DNA of 64,000 nt from Micromonospora noduli (GCF_003264365.1 NZ_PYAK01000005.1:62001-126000), one strand, 5' to 3'; counted from the stretch's first letter, positions 1 to 9,120 are shown. The notes: generated by a model not told the origin, from the sequence alone. Numbers and translations: made by a program.

Positions 1-1017
1 GCCCAGGGCGTGGGCGAGCACCGCCAACTCCTCCTCGACACCCCGCCGGCCGAGTTGGCCGCACGCCACCTGCGCGGGACGCTGCCCGACATCGGCATGG
101 CGGCCTTCCTGGACGTCTACGGGCACCGGGGCGTCGCCGAAGTCGACCTCGGGGTGCCGCGCTGGGCGGAGGACCCCACGCCGGTCTTCGCCGCGGTCGC
201 CAACTACCTGCGGGTCACCGACCCGCAACAGGGTCCCGACCAGCGCTTTCAGCGGGCCGCCTCGGCGGCCGAGACAACGCTGGAGGAACTGGTCACCCGA
301 GCTCGCCGCCGACGGCCGGTCCGGGGCAGGATCGCCGGTTTCCTGTTGCGCCGGGCGCGGTCGTTGGCCGGCCTGCGTGAGGCCGGCAAGTTCGCCGGGC
401 TGTACCCGCTGCGCGAGACCCGTCGCCAACTGCTGCTCATCGGCGCCGATCTGCACGCCCGCGGGTCGCTGGACCAGCCCGACGACATCATGTTCCTGAC
501 CCTCGACGAGGTACACACAGTCGTACACCAGGGTGTTGATCTGCGCGGCACCGTCACCGCCCGACGGGCCGTGCACCGCCGGGAGCTGCGGCGTCGGACG
601 GTCCCGGTGGCACTGCTCTCCGACGGTACGGATGTGGAGACCGTCCTGCCGGCGGCATCGACGGGCGACGGGACGCTCGCCGGAGTGGGTGCGTCGGCGG
701 GCCGGGTGACCGGCCCCGCCCGGGTGGTGCACGACCCGGGCACCGCCCACGTCGAGCCCGGCGAAGTCCTGGTGGCCGCGACCACGGACCCTGGCTGGAC
801 CCCGCTGTTCCTCACCGCGGCGGCGCTGGTCACCGAGACCGGCGCGATCATGGCGCACGGCCCGACGGTGGCCCGTGAGTACGGCATTCCCGCCGTCATC
901 TGCGTGCCGGACGCCACCCGGACCATCACCACCGGGCAGCTCGTCACAGTGGACGGCAGCGCCGGAACCGTCACGCTGCACGAACCGTCGGCCCCCGAGC
1001 ATGAAGGACGACAATGA
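1..1017 (+). CDS. PEP-utilising enzyme, C-terminal part (partial at window edge)
   Basis: The reading frame is open to the first base, so the true start lies outside the window; the GTG at 10 is only the first possible internal start. The last ~110 residues form a PEP-utilising swivelling (phosphohistidine) domain of the PEP synthase/rifampin phosphotransferase type: a GxxASAGRVTGPARVV beta-rich entry, then TDPGWTPLF and TGAIMAHG with the phospho-accepting His at about residue 283 counted from the GTG, then REYGIPAV. The expected N-terminal ATP-grasp domain would be upstream. The preceding ~200 residues are helical and Arg-rich and resemble the linker region of such enzymes. The stop overlaps the next start by ATGA, so the two genes are translationally coupled. 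The substrate cannot be told from this fragment. Confidence 0.85.
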   Translation, partial: AQGVGEHRQLLLDTPPAELAARHLRGTLPDIGMAAFLDVYGHRGVAEVDLGVPRWAEDPTPVFAAVANYLRVTDPQQGPDQRFQRAASAAETTLEELVTRARRRRPVRGRIAGFLLRRARSLAGLREAGKFAGLYPLRETRRQLLLIGADLHARGSLDQPDDIMFLTLDEVHTVVHQGVDLRGTVTARRAVHRRELRRRTVPVALLSDGTDVETVLPAASTGDGTLAGVGASAGRVTGPARVVHDPGTAHVEPGEVLVAATTDPGWTPLFLTAAALVTETGAIMAHGPTVAREYGIPAVICVPDATRTITTGQLVTVDGSAGTVTLHEPSAPEHEGRQ

Positions 1018-1679
1018 CCGACACGAAGACACCGACCAGGGCGCGAGTGGGCCCGCTGCTGCGTCGGGCGGCCGAGGCCGAGGCCGCGACGTGGCGCAGC
1101 CTGTACGTGTGGGCGCGGCGTCGTCCACTGCCGCTGGGGCCCGGCGACGAGCCGTTCGGCTACCTCGGCGTGGTCAAGCCGATCCTGGGCATCTTCATCG
1201 GCCTGTCGGTCGTGGAGATCCCGATCTTCGACGTGGTGGTCACCCACGTGGTGCCGTGGCGGCCCGCCCGCTGGATCGTGCTGGGCCTCGGCATCTGGGG
1301 TCTGCTCTGGATGATCGGCCTGTTCGCCAGCATGACGATCCACCCCCACGTCGTGGGCGACCGGGGCCTGCGGGTGCGGCTCAGCTGGGGCGTCGACATC
1401 TGGATCCCGTGGACGGACGTCGAGGCGCTGCGCAAGCGCTACCGATCGCTGCCGTCGAGCAGATCGGTGCAGGTCGAGCAGGAGGGCGACCGCCGGGTGG
1501 TGTCCATCTCGGTCGGCAGCCAGACCAGCATCGACGTCCTGCTGCGTCGGCCACTGACCTTCGACCTGCCGAAGGCCGGGTCCACGCCGGTCAACGAGCT
1601 GCGACTGTACGCCGACGACCCGGACGGCCTGCTGCGCAGCGCGCGGGGCACTCCGGTGAACCAGACCGTCAGCCGGTGA
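1014..1679 (+). CDS. Membrane protein of unknown function
   Basis: This 221-residue protein has a basic/acidic N-terminus (1-50), two hydrophobic segments (about 52-72 and 84-108) and a soluble C-terminal half with a beta-rich PH-like pattern (GLRVRLSWGVDIWIPW, then FDLP). I do not recognise a named family; two-TM proteins with a bacterial PH-like tail look similar. The start overlaps the PEP-enzyme stop by ATGA, so it is probably made together with it. The TetR gene follows 53 bases downstream on the same strand. Confidence 0.75.
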   Translation: MTDTKTPTRARVGPLLRRAAEAEAATWRSLYVWARRRPLPLGPGDEPFGYLGVVKPILGIFIGLSVVEIPIFDVVVTHVVPWRPARWIVLGLGIWGLLWMIGLFASMTIHPHVVGDRGLRVRLSWGVDIWIPWTDVEALRKRYRSLPSSRSVQVEQEGDRRVVSISVGSQTSIDVLLRRPLTFDLPKAGSTPVNELRLYADDPDGLLRSARGTPVNQTVSR

Positions 1680-1732
1680 CCGCGCCGCGCTGGCGGAGTC
1701 TCCGGGCCACCCACTGTGAAACGATCGAGGCC

Positions 1733-2311
1733 ATGCCCAAGAAGGTCGATCACCAGGAGCGACGCACCCTCATCGCGGACGCGCTGATGCGGGTCGCCGC
1801 GGATCAGGGCCTGGAGGCCGTCAGCCTCCGACACGTGGCTGCCGCGGCCGGCGTGTCCGCCGGGATGGTCCAGCACTACTTCCGGACCAAGGACGAGATG
1901 ATGGCGTTCGCGATGGCGGTGGTCCGCGAGCGTGGCCAGGCCCGGGTCACCGAGGCCCTGGCGCGGCTGGGCGAGAACCCCGCCCCCCGGCTGCTGCTGC
2001 GCACAATGATCGCGGCGCTGTTGCCGCTCGACGACCGCACCCGTGACGACGGGCGGGTGGCACTGGCATTCCTCGCCTACACCGCGGTACGACCGGCGTC
2101 CGCGACCGGCCTGCGTGCCGACACCATGCAGCTGACCAGCTTCATCGCCAGCGTCCTGCCCAGCGGAGACACCGCCGAGGGGGCCGGCCTGCTCGCGTTG
2201 ATGGAGGGGTTGGGCGTCTACCTGCTGGGCGGGCAGTACACCGCCGAGCAGGCGCTGGGCGCGCTGGACGCCCAGCTGGACCTGCTCTTCGGCTCGTCGG
2301 CGGCCGCCTGA
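1733..2311 (+). CDS. TetR-family transcriptional regulator
   Basis: The 192-residue protein has a TetR helix-turn-helix at about 12-55 (ALMRVAADQGLEAVSLRHVA, then AAGVSAGMVQHYFRTKDEM). The C-terminal all-helical region is the ligand-binding and dimer domain. The frame is open far upstream (from 875), but the ATG at 1733 is chosen because the fold begins there with the usual basic lead-in MPKKVDHQERR and the upstream part overlaps two real genes. Its position behind the PEP-enzyme/membrane-protein pair suggests it regulates them, which is inference. The ligand is unknown. It converges with the amidase gene. Confidence 0.9.
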   Translation: MPKKVDHQERRTLIADALMRVAADQGLEAVSLRHVAAAAGVSAGMVQHYFRTKDEMMAFAMAVVRERGQARVTEALARLGENPAPRLLLRTMIAALLPLDDRTRDDGRVALAFLAYTAVRPASATGLRADTMQLTSFIASVLPSGDTAEGAGLLALMEGLGVYLLGGQYTAEQALGALDAQLDLLFGSSAAA

Positions 2312-2334
2312 GCGGTCGTGGTCGTACCGCGCCC

Positions 2335-3708
2335 TCAGCAGCGCGGCACGTTCGGGATGTACCCGTCGTAGCCGGTCAGCACGAAGGCGTCCGAGACGTA
2401 GCGGTTGGTGCCGATCCGGTTCCACACGGCAGTCGTGCCGTACGGGCCGGTGACCGTGCTGCCGACGGCCTGGCAGTAGACGGCGACGGTGGCGCCGTCG
2501 GCGACCGACCCGACGACCGGATAGCTGGCGCCGGGGCCGGAGCGCACGTTGAGGCTGGACGCCTCGGTGTTGACCGTGCCGGAGCCAATGCCGGTGATCC
2601 CGTTCACCAACTGCATGTAGTAGGTCCAGTTCCAGTTCGGGCCCGGGTCGGTGTGGGTGGCACCGGGCACCTCACGGTGGGCGATGATGTGCGCCCGGTC
2701 CCTGGGTATGCCGTACTTCGTGGCGAGGTTGCGGGTGAGCGCGGCCGAGGCGCGGTACATCGCGTCGGTGAACCAGGCGGGGTTGTCGACGAACCCCTCG
2801 TGCTCGATGCCGATCGACTCGGTGTTGTAGGTCCAGTTGCCGGCGTGCCAGGCGATGTCCTTCTCCCGCACCGACTGGGTGACGGCCCCGTCGGAGGAGC
2901 GGAAGGTGTAGTGCGCGCTGGCCTGCGCGGCCGGGTTCTGGAACCAGCTGACAGCGCCGGCGTACGAGCCCTGCGTCATGTGGATGACGATGCGGGTGAC
3001 CGGGTGGCTGCCCGGTCGACTGGCCACCGTGTAGTTGCTCGTGCTGGCCGGCGCCCACGCGGCCGGCCCGTAGTCGGTACTCAGGGTGCCGATCCCGCCG
3101 AGCACGGTGGCCCGCTCCAGGCCACCCCGCCGGGGCGCGACCGGTCGCCCGGCCACCGCCTCGCCGCGCCCGGTGAACCCGGTCCGCAGCAGGTCGTAGA
3201 CGGTGTCGGCGTAGAGCCGCGCGACCGACGCCTCGGTGGCGCCGCCGTACCGGGCGACCGCTCCGTACCAACCGTTCACGTCGTCGCGCGTCGCGGCGGT
3301 GAGGCCGGCCTGATCGGCGTACGAGCGCAGCACGGCCGCCGCCCCGAGCACGTTCGCCGCGGGTTCGGTCCGCAGCGCGGCCGGACTGAGCCGGGTGAGC
3401 GCGGCAGCCTCGTCCAGGGTGCGCACGCCGGGGGTGCTCGCCAGGTGCATCAGCCCGTGACCGCCTGCCGCGCTTGGTGTGCGGGCGTGCATGTCCAGCC
3501 GCGACTCGGCGTACCCCAGCGCCACCAGCAGGTCGCGTGGCACGTCGTACCGCGCGGCGGCGGTGTCGAACGCGACGGCCAGCGGGGCGGCCGGCGGCGG
3601 CGTACCGCCGGGGTCGGCGACAGCCGGTGACACGACCGCGACGACTCCGGCCAGGGCGGTGGTCAGGGCGAGCAGGAGCCGGCCTCCGTGGAAGGTGCGA
3701 ACGGACAT
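2335..3708 (-). CDS. Secreted N-acetylmuramoyl-L-alanine amidase with SH3-like domain
   Basis: The 457-residue protein starts with a Sec signal peptide (1-31, cut near AVA-DP). Residues ~45-175 resemble a lytic-transglycosylase/lysozyme-like helical domain (YDVPRDLLVALGYAESR, E68). An amidase_2 domain (~225-365) follows with the zinc-ligand pattern VIHMTQG (H243), WHAGNW, IGIEHEG, AHREVPG (H344) and HTDPG. The tail (~380-457) is a bacterial SH3-like module ending in PRC. It should cleave the amide bond between muramic acid and L-Ala in peptidoglycan outside the cell. RBS AGGAGG lies 4 bases before the ATG. The neighbouring M23 gene encodes a second hydrolase with a homologous tail, so the pair probably acts together in wall turnover or in lysis of other bacteria. 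Confidence 0.9.
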   Translation of the reverse strand: MSVRTFHGGRLLLALTTALAGVVAVVSPAVADPGGTPPPAAPLAVAFDTAAARYDVPRDLLVALGYAESRLDMHARTPSAAGGHGLMHLASTPGVRTLDEAAALTRLSPAALRTEPAANVLGAAAVLRSYADQAGLTAATRDDVNGWYGAVARYGGATEASVARLYADTVYDLLRTGFTGRGEAVAGRPVAPRRGGLERATVLGGIGTLSTDYGPAAWAPASTSNYTVASRPGSHPVTRIVIHMTQGSYAGAVSWFQNPAAQASAHYTFRSSDGAVTQSVREKDIAWHAGNWTYNTESIGIEHEGFVDNPAWFTDAMYRASAALTRNLATKYGIPRDRAHIIAHREVPGATHTDPGPNWNWTYYMQLVNGITGIGSGTVNTEASSLNVRSGPGASYPVVGSVADGATVAVYCQAVGSTVTGPYGTTAVWNRIGTNRYVSDAFVLTGYDGYIPNVPRC

Positions 3709-3728
3709 GAGCCCTCCTTGCGGTTACC

Positions 3729-3760
3729 GGGGGTTGGCGGCCGGTGGGCCGCCAACCCCC
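3729..3760 (-). terminator. Perfect hairpin behind the M23 gene
   Basis: GGGGGTTGGCGGCC (3729-3742), loop GGTG, and the exact reverse complement (3747-3760) form a 14-bp stem 15 bases past the M23 stop. There is no T-run, as is usual for high-GC actinomycete terminators. It separates the two wall-hydrolase genes. Confidence 0.75.
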
Positions 3761-3774
3761 AGGGATGAACCTCG

Positions 3775-4941
3775 TCAGCACCAGCCGTTGATCGGGCCGT
3801 TCACACCGGTCGACAGGTAGGCGTCGGACACCCAACTGCCGTCGCTCAACCGGTTCCAGAGCGCCGTGGTGCCGTACCGGCCGGTGTGGGAGGTGCCGTT
3901 GGCGGAGCAGGAGATGGTGACAGTGGCGCCGTCGGCCACCGAGCCCAGCGAGCCGTAGCCGGTCCCCGGCCCGGCACGTCGGGTGAGCACCCCGCCACCG
4001 TTCGCGTCGACCACCCCCTGGTTGAAGCCGAGCGCGCCGTAGTTGTACAGGCCACCGCCGGCACCGGCCCAGGCCGACCCGTGCCGCGCCCCGCCCTGGT
4101 ACGCGGCGGCGCCGTTGGCCAGTACCCACTTGCCGATGTCGTGGCCGGCGATCGGCACGTACGCGCTGTTCTGCCGAAGTCCGAAGTGGACGTGTCGGCC
4201 GTAGGCGGCTCCGCCACAGGTGACGTCCGTGCCGGTGTTGCCCAGGACGGCACCCTGGCCGACGCTGGCGCCGTTGACGGAGATGCTGTTCCACAGGTGG
4301 TAGTAGTCGGTCGAGTAGCCCCGGTCGTGAATGACCCGGATCCACCCCTGACACATCGTGTACGCCGCTCCGGCGCGGGTGGCGCGGACCACCTGGTCAC
4401 CACCGGCCAGGTCGACCGAGCTGTACGGGGACTCGGTCCCACCCCAGCCGTGCGGGCCGCTGGTGAGCGTCCACGTCTGGCCCACACCGAACGGCAGGGC
4501 CATTCCGGTCCGGTAGTCCCCGCCCGCGTACATCGGGGTGGGGGTGGTGGTGAGGACGCTCTCCTCCTGACTTGTCACCAGGGGCGACTCGGCGGCCAGC
4601 GCACCGAAGGCGGCCTCGCCGTCGAAGGCGATCCGCCACCCGGCGGGCTCGGACCGGGCGATGAAGATCGATCCGGTCGGGTGGGCGTCCTCCTGTCGGG
4701 GCGCGAGCGCGACGGCGGTGCCGAACGCCCACCGGCCGCTGGTGCGGCTGACGGTGATCCGGGTCTCCGGTCGCGCATCGGCGGCGGACAGCTCGGCGGT
4801 GCCGAGCAGTTTGGCGGTCACCGCAGCGGTGAGCGTGGGGGTCACGGCCGCGGAGGCGGCGCCGGGGGTGGCCCCGATCAGGCTCGTGACCATCAACAGG
4901 GCCGCGGCGCCCCCGCCGGCGAATCGTCGACCGTTTCTCAT
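3775..4941 (-). CDS. Secreted M23 (beta-lytic/LasA-like) metallopeptidase with SH3-like domain
   Basis: The 388-residue protein carries a signal peptide (1-31, ASA-A). A variable N-terminal region is followed by a LysM-independent M23 catalytic domain at about 150-262. The zinc motifs are GPHGW (H164) with SSVDLAG (D177), then TDYYHLW (H215), then GRHVHFG (H250, H252). This arrangement matches the LasA/beta-lytic branch of M23, which cuts Gly-containing or other peptide cross-links in peptidoglycan. The last ~75 residues match the tail of the neighbouring amidase (VADGATV, YGTTA-WNR, WVSDAY), giving a shared wall-binding module. The start ATG is preceded by GAGGG four bases upstream. Confidence 0.9.
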   Translation of the reverse strand: MRNGRRFAGGGAAALLMVTSLIGATPGAASAAVTPTLTAAVTAKLLGTAELSAADARPETRITVSRTSGRWAFGTAVALAPRQEDAHPTGSIFIARSEPAGWRIAFDGEAAFGALAAESPLVTSQEESVLTTTPTPMYAGGDYRTGMALPFGVGQTWTLTSGPHGWGGTESPYSSVDLAGGDQVVRATRAGAAYTMCQGWIRVIHDRGYSTDYYHLWNSISVNGASVGQGAVLGNTGTDVTCGGAAYGRHVHFGLRQNSAYVPIAGHDIGKWVLANGAAAYQGGARHGSAWAGAGGGLYNYGALGFNQGVVDANGGGVLTRRAGPGTGYGSLGSVADGATVTISCSANGTSHTGRYGTTALWNRLSDGSWVSDAYLSTGVNGPINGWC

Positions 4942-5073
4942 CGTGCCCTCACTTTCGATTGGGGTCTCGGGCCGGCTTGATGCAGAGCCCGTGGCCGCTG
5001 AGGGGTGCAGTGCTGGCGGGCCTGAGCAGCGACGACTGCCAGGTTCAAGAGATCGGCGTAGATATTGAAGCTG

Positions 5074-5102
5074 ATTGTTGTGTAGTAAACCGTCGAAGTC
5101 AA
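5074..5102 (-). promoter_or_regulatory. Candidate SigA-type promoter of the M23 gene
   Basis: Reading the minus strand, TTGACT (5097-5102) and AACAAT (5074-5079) are separated by 17 bases in an unusually AT-rich patch. Transcription would start near 5067, giving a leader of about 125 bases before the M23 ATG. No riboswitch motif was recognised in this leader. The rest of the 218-base gap is otherwise featureless. Confidence 0.5.
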
Positions 5103-5159
5103 CGCGCTCAGCGAAGGTTTCCTACATCGTCCGATTTCACTCGCCGACGCTCGGATCCG

Positions 5160-6473
5160 TCAGCGTGCCGTGGTGGCCCGCGCCTTCAGTCGGCGCAGCT
5201 CGTCGGCGGACATCAGCCAGGTGGAGTTCGTCGTCCCCAGGCCGAGGAGCAGCTGGTCAAAGGAGTTGCCGTCGTTGTCGTCGGTGTAGCAGACGCTCAC
5301 CTCGCCCCAGGGCGACGCGGCGACCGCGAAGTGCTCCTGGCGACCCGTCGTGGTCTGACTCAGCGCCTGGGCCGCCAGCCGGCCGGTGGACGTGCCGTCC
5401 GGGTTGAGGCCGCGCGCCCAGACGTCCGGGTTGGCGCCGGAGACCGTCCAGCCCACCACGACGTTGTCCTGGTCGTCGATGCCGACCCCGGGAGCGATGG
5501 CACCGGTGCCGGTGGAGACCGGAACCTCGTCGTGCCGGGCCGTACCCGTCGCGGTGAACGATCGGGCCCAGACACCCCGGGTGCCGGTGTGGTCGGATTC
5601 CCATCCGACGGTGAAGTCGCCGGCGAAGTTCGCCGCGACCGAGGCACGCTGCTGCTGCCCGCCGCTCTGGGCGTTGGCCGTCCGCCGCGACAGCGCCACC
5701 GCGCCGTTGGACCGGGCCAGCCGGGTCAGCCCGATGTTGTACGAGCCGTTCGCGTCGGCGTCCTCGTCCCAGACCACCAGCGCCTCACCGGAGGCGGACA
5801 CCGCCACGTCGGGACGGTGGTGCGTGCCCGTCGTCTGTGAGGCCGTCACCTCGTACGCCTTGGTGGTGGCCGCTGTGAAGCCGGCGGCCTTGACGGTGGC
5901 GGGAGCGGTTCCCTGCACGTCCTCCCAGACCACTGTGAAGCCGACGGCGGCGGCGTTGGTGGGCACGCCGTCCGGGTCGACCGAGACCTTCGGCCAGATC
6001 TGCTGCCCGGCGTCGCTGGCGTTGGCCTGCCCCGAGCCGAGCACCGCGCCGGCGGGTGACACCACCCGGTACTGGATGTTGTAGACGCCGTTGCCGTCGC
6101 CGTCGGCCGCCCAGACCACCACGGCGTTGCCCCGGTCGTCGAGCCCCACGTCGGGGCTGAGGTGTCGCCAGGCGGCTCCGCTGGTCCCCCCGGTGGAGAG
6201 CTTCAGCTCGTACGCGGGGGTGCCGTCGCGGAACAGCCGCAGGTAGACCTCGCTGTGGGTGTCGTCCTGCGGGGCGGTGCCGTCCCGGTCGTCCTCCCAG
6301 ACCACTGCGACGTGGCCGTTGCGGTTCATGGCGATGGAGGGCAGGTCCTGGTCGCCGGTGGCGACGCTGTTCGCGGTGGTCCAGGTGACCGCCTCGGCGG
6401 TCATCGTGGTCGGGCCGGGAACCACGTTCGGGACCAGCAGGAACGCGGTGAGCAGTGCGGTGATCGCGGTCAT
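5160..6473 (-). CDS. Secreted repeat protein, beta-propeller-like
   Basis: This 437-residue protein has a signal peptide (MTAITALLTAFLLVPNVVPG). About seven repeats of 45-60 residues follow, each with a core like VAVVWEDDRDG, AVVVWAADGDGNGVYNI, FTVVWEDVQ, ALVVWDEDADANGSYNI, FTVGWESDHTG or VVVGWTVSGANPDVWAR. Such W-x-D/D-x-D-x-N blades suggest a calcium-binding propeller. The ATG at 6473 is chosen because GGGAGAG lies 6 bases before it and the leader is a clean signal sequence; the longer upstream frame overlaps phoD. The gene begins 14 bases after the PhoD stop, so the two are probably one operon. Enzymatic function is not apparent; a binding or scaffold role is possible. Confidence 0.8.
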   Translation of the reverse strand: MTAITALLTAFLLVPNVVPGPTTMTAEAVTWTTANSVATGDQDLPSIAMNRNGHVAVVWEDDRDGTAPQDDTHSEVYLRLFRDGTPAYELKLSTGGTSGAAWRHLSPDVGLDDRGNAVVVWAADGDGNGVYNIQYRVVSPAGAVLGSGQANASDAGQQIWPKVSVDPDGVPTNAAAVGFTVVWEDVQGTAPATVKAAGFTAATTKAYEVTASQTTGTHHRPDVAVSASGEALVVWDEDADANGSYNIGLTRLARSNGAVALSRRTANAQSGGQQQRASVAANFAGDFTVGWESDHTGTRGVWARSFTATGTARHDEVPVSTGTGAIAPGVGIDDQDNVVVGWTVSGANPDVWARGLNPDGTSTGRLAAQALSQTTTGRQEHFAVAASPWGEVSVCYTDDNDGNSFDQLLLGLGTTNSTWLMSADELRRLKARATTAR

Positions 6474-6487
6474 GGTGGCTCTCTCCC

Positions 6488-8014
6488 TTACCCGGGCTGC
6501 AGGCCGGGCTGGCCGTCGAGGATGACGAACGAACGCACTGTGGACGCCGCCGCGCCATGCTCGGTCACTGTGTTCACCGCGCGGAAGTCGGCGCGGACCT
6601 GGCTGCGGCTGATGGTGGTACGGACGTAGCCGCGCCGGTCCGAGTAGAACTTCAGGTGCGGGTTGGCCGCCGCGTTCGGGACCGTGGTGCTGCCGCTGCC
6701 GTTGCCGGTGGAACTGATCGAGGTGCAGACCAGCTTGGTGCCGATGGTGGCCGAGGAGGGATTGGCGTAGTCGGCCTTGAGATCGTTGGCCCACGAGCGG
6801 TGCACGTCGCCGGTGAGCACCAGCGGGTTGCGCACCCCACGTTGCTGCCAGCCGGTCTGGATGCGGCTGCGGGAGGCCCGGTAGCCGTCCCACGCGTCCA
6901 TGCTCGCCGCCCCGTTCGCGTCGAGCTGCTGGGCGAAGAAGACCTGCTGGCCGAGGATGTCCCAGGTGCCGTAGCGCTGGGCCAGCCCGTCGAGCAGCCA
7001 CGCCTCCTGGGTGGCGCCGGTCAGCGACCGGGAGGCCAGGTCCGCGTCGGCGCAGACCTTCCAGCCGTCCCCGCAGGCCTGGTCGTCGCGGAACTGCCGG
7101 GTGTCGAGCATGTGGAAGGTGGCGAGCTGCCCCCACCGGACCCGTCGGTACAGCGGGATGCTGTTGCCGTTGGCGGCGGACGCGGGTCGCAGCGGCATGT
7201 TCTCGTAGTAGGCCCGGTACGCGGCGGTGCGCCGGGCGGTCCACTGGGCTGCGGTCAGCGTCGGGCTGCTGTCGTTGCGGACCATGTTGGCGTAGTTGTT
7301 CTCCACCTCGTGGTCGTCCGGCACCACCAGCCAGGGTGCCGCCGCGTGGGCCGCCTGCAGGTCGGGGTCGGACTTGTACAGCGCGTACCGGCGGCGGTAG
7401 TCGGCCAGCGACACGATCTCGGCGCCGACGTGCGGCCGCACCGCGGAGGTGCCGGCGCCGCCCTCGTAGATGTAGTCGCCGAGGTGCAGGATCAGGCCGG
7501 GGTTGTCCTCGGCCATCCGCCGGTACGCGGTGTAGTAGCCGGCCTCGTAGTGGGCGCAGGAGGCGAAGGCCATCACCAGGTCGCGGCCGAAGGCGCTGGG
7601 CGCCGGGGCGGTCCGGGTCCGCCCGACCGGCGAGATCTGGCCCTGGGCCCGGAACCGGTAGTAGTAGTCGGAGTCGGCGGCGAGCCCGCCCGCGATGGCG
7701 TGCACGGAGTGCGCGTCGGCGTACCGGGCGACCACCGAGCCGGAGGCGACCAGCGAGGTGAACCGGTCGGTGGTGGACACCTGCCACTCCACTGTCACGT
7801 CGGCGTTGGTCATGCCGCCCTGCCCGTCGGCGTTGAGCGGGGAGGGTGCCAGCCGGGTCCAGAGGACCACACTGTCGGGCGCCGGGTCACCGGACGCCAC
7901 ACCGAGTTTGAAGGGGTACGGCACCGCGGCGCGGGCACCCTGGCGGGGTGTCACAGCGACTCCGGCGGTAACGAGTCCACTGAGGACGAAGATGCGACGG
8001 CTCAGCCTTGTCAT
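6488..8014 (-). CDS. phoD: PhoD-like alkaline phosphatase/phosphodiesterase, Tat-exported
   Basis: The 508-residue protein begins with a twin-arginine leader (RLSRRIFVLSGLVTAG, ending ARAA). A fibronectin-like PhoD N-terminal domain follows (~30-140; LGVASGDPAPDSVVLWTRL). The metallophosphatase core has FASCAHYEAGYY, LHLGDYIYEGG, VPDDHEVENNY, MLDTRQFRDD and LTGDVHRSWAND, which are the metal ligands of this family (Fe/Ca in PhoD). It releases phosphate from phosphodi- and monoesters outside the cell. The ATG at 8014 is the first codon of the Tat leader. It heads a likely two-gene operon with the repeat protein. The region before it has GTTC-type repeats discussed in the findings. Confidence 0.9.
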   Translation of the reverse strand: MTRLSRRIFVLSGLVTAGVAVTPRQGARAAVPYPFKLGVASGDPAPDSVVLWTRLAPSPLNADGQGGMTNADVTVEWQVSTTDRFTSLVASGSVVARYADAHSVHAIAGGLAADSDYYYRFRAQGQISPVGRTRTAPAPSAFGRDLVMAFASCAHYEAGYYTAYRRMAEDNPGLILHLGDYIYEGGAGTSAVRPHVGAEIVSLADYRRRYALYKSDPDLQAAHAAAPWLVVPDDHEVENNYANMVRNDSSPTLTAAQWTARRTAAYRAYYENMPLRPASAANGNSIPLYRRVRWGQLATFHMLDTRQFRDDQACGDGWKVCADADLASRSLTGATQEAWLLDGLAQRYGTWDILGQQVFFAQQLDANGAASMDAWDGYRASRSRIQTGWQQRGVRNPLVLTGDVHRSWANDLKADYANPSSATIGTKLVCTSISSTGNGSGSTTVPNAAANPHLKFYSDRRGYVRTTISRSQVRADFRAVNTVTEHGAAASTVRSFVILDGQPGLQPG

Positions 8015-8136
8015 GGTCAACAGCCTCGGGAACGTCGATGAACGGCGATGGCTGCGGGGCGGAATCGGACATGACGGAATGCTGTCCACGCCAAGGCGTT
8101 CAGGTGTCCGGACCGCCGGGACCGGGGGCCGGACCG

Positions 8137-9120
8137 TCAGGTGAGCGGCGACGGCGACTCGGCGCCGGGAATCACCAGCGTCGGCGTGCCGGACCCGTCC
8201 GCCGGGACGCTCCAGACGTCGGGCTGGCCGTCGTCCCGGCGCAGCGTGTAGGCCAGCTTTCCGTTGTCCAGCCACGCGGCCTGGTCATCGACGCTGCGGA
8301 CCTCGGCGGTCGCGGTGACCCGCGTGCTCGCCAGGTCCAGGACCGACAGCCGCCAGCCCTTCGCCGGGTCGGCGTCGACCGCCTCCTTGAACGCGAGCCG
8401 GGTGCCGTCCGGTGACAGCGACGGGCACTCGACGTTCTCCTTCAGCGTCTCGACCGTACGGGCCGCGAGGTCACCCCGGACGAGGTACCTCTCACCCCCG
8501 GTCGCCATCGTGGCGTAGAAGCGGTTGTCGTCGGCGGTGAAGGTGACGCCCCAGTAGTTGACGTCCGCGTTGCGGTAGCCCCGGCCGTCCCGGGTGATCG
8601 CGAACTCTTCGAGCGAGGCCACAGTGGCGCCGGTACGGGTGTCGAGGATCCCGGTGCGCGTGGAGAAGCCACTGGAGGTGTACGAGTCGCCACCGACGAA
8701 CGTCGTCCAGGAGACCATCCGGCCGGAGGCCGAGACCCGGGCCCGGTTCGGCAGCCCCGGCACACTGACCGCTCGGGTCTGGCGTAGCGCCGCGTCGAGC
8801 ACGACAACCTGGTACGACCACGCCGTCTCCGGCTTCAGGCAGACCCCGGTGCCGGCCGCCGCGTACACCCGGAGGCATTCCAGGCCGGCGACTGTGCGCG
8901 GCCCGGCGGGGTCGGTCGCGGCGACGGTGGAGACGTGCCGGTCGGTGATAGCCAGCAGGCGCGGCCCGGACGTCAGGGTGACCGCCTGCGCGCCGCCAGC
9001 GGGTGGCGGCGTCCGGGGAGCCTGCGCGGCCGTGGCCGCGTAGCCGGCTGCCACGGTGCCCAACAGCACGGCCGAGGCGACCACCACGCCGAGCTTCGCT
9101 CGGGTCGACATCGCGGTCAT
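8137..9120 (-). CDS. Secreted/anchored TolB-like (PD40) beta-propeller protein
   Basis: This 327-residue protein has an N-terminal membrane/signal segment (KLGVVVASAVLLGTVAAGYA) and a beta-propeller body with PD40/TolB-type blades (RVSASGRMVSWTTF, CPSLSPDGTRLAFKEAV, AAWLDNGKLAYTLRRDDG, PDVWSVPADG). Two Cys residues in the first blade (GLECLRVYAAAGTGVCLK) could form a disulphide. The start codon overlaps the stop of the MFS gene (ATGA), so the two are co-translated. A periplasmic-type sensor or accessory protein for the transporter is a reasonable guess, but no activity can be assigned. Confidence 0.8.
   Translation of the reverse strand: MTAMSTRAKLGVVVASAVLLGTVAAGYAATAAQAPRTPPPAGGAQAVTLTSGPRLLAITDRHVSTVAATDPAGPRTVAGLECLRVYAAAGTGVCLKPETAWSYQVVVLDAALRQTRAVSVPGLPNRARVSASGRMVSWTTFVGGDSYTSSGFSTRTGILDTRTGATVASLEEFAITRDGRGYRNADVNYWGVTFTADDNRFYATMATGGERYLVRGDLAARTVETLKENVECPSLSPDGTRLAFKEAVDADPAKGWRLSVLDLASTRVTATAEVRSVDDQAAWLDNGKLAYTLRRDDGQPDVWSVPADGSGTPTLVIPGAESPSPLT

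Noticed and set aside
4942..5073. Riboswitch (c-di-AMP type) in the leader of the M23 gene
   Set aside because: Actinobacterial wall-hydrolase genes often have one, but none of the conserved blocks could be found in the 125-base leader.
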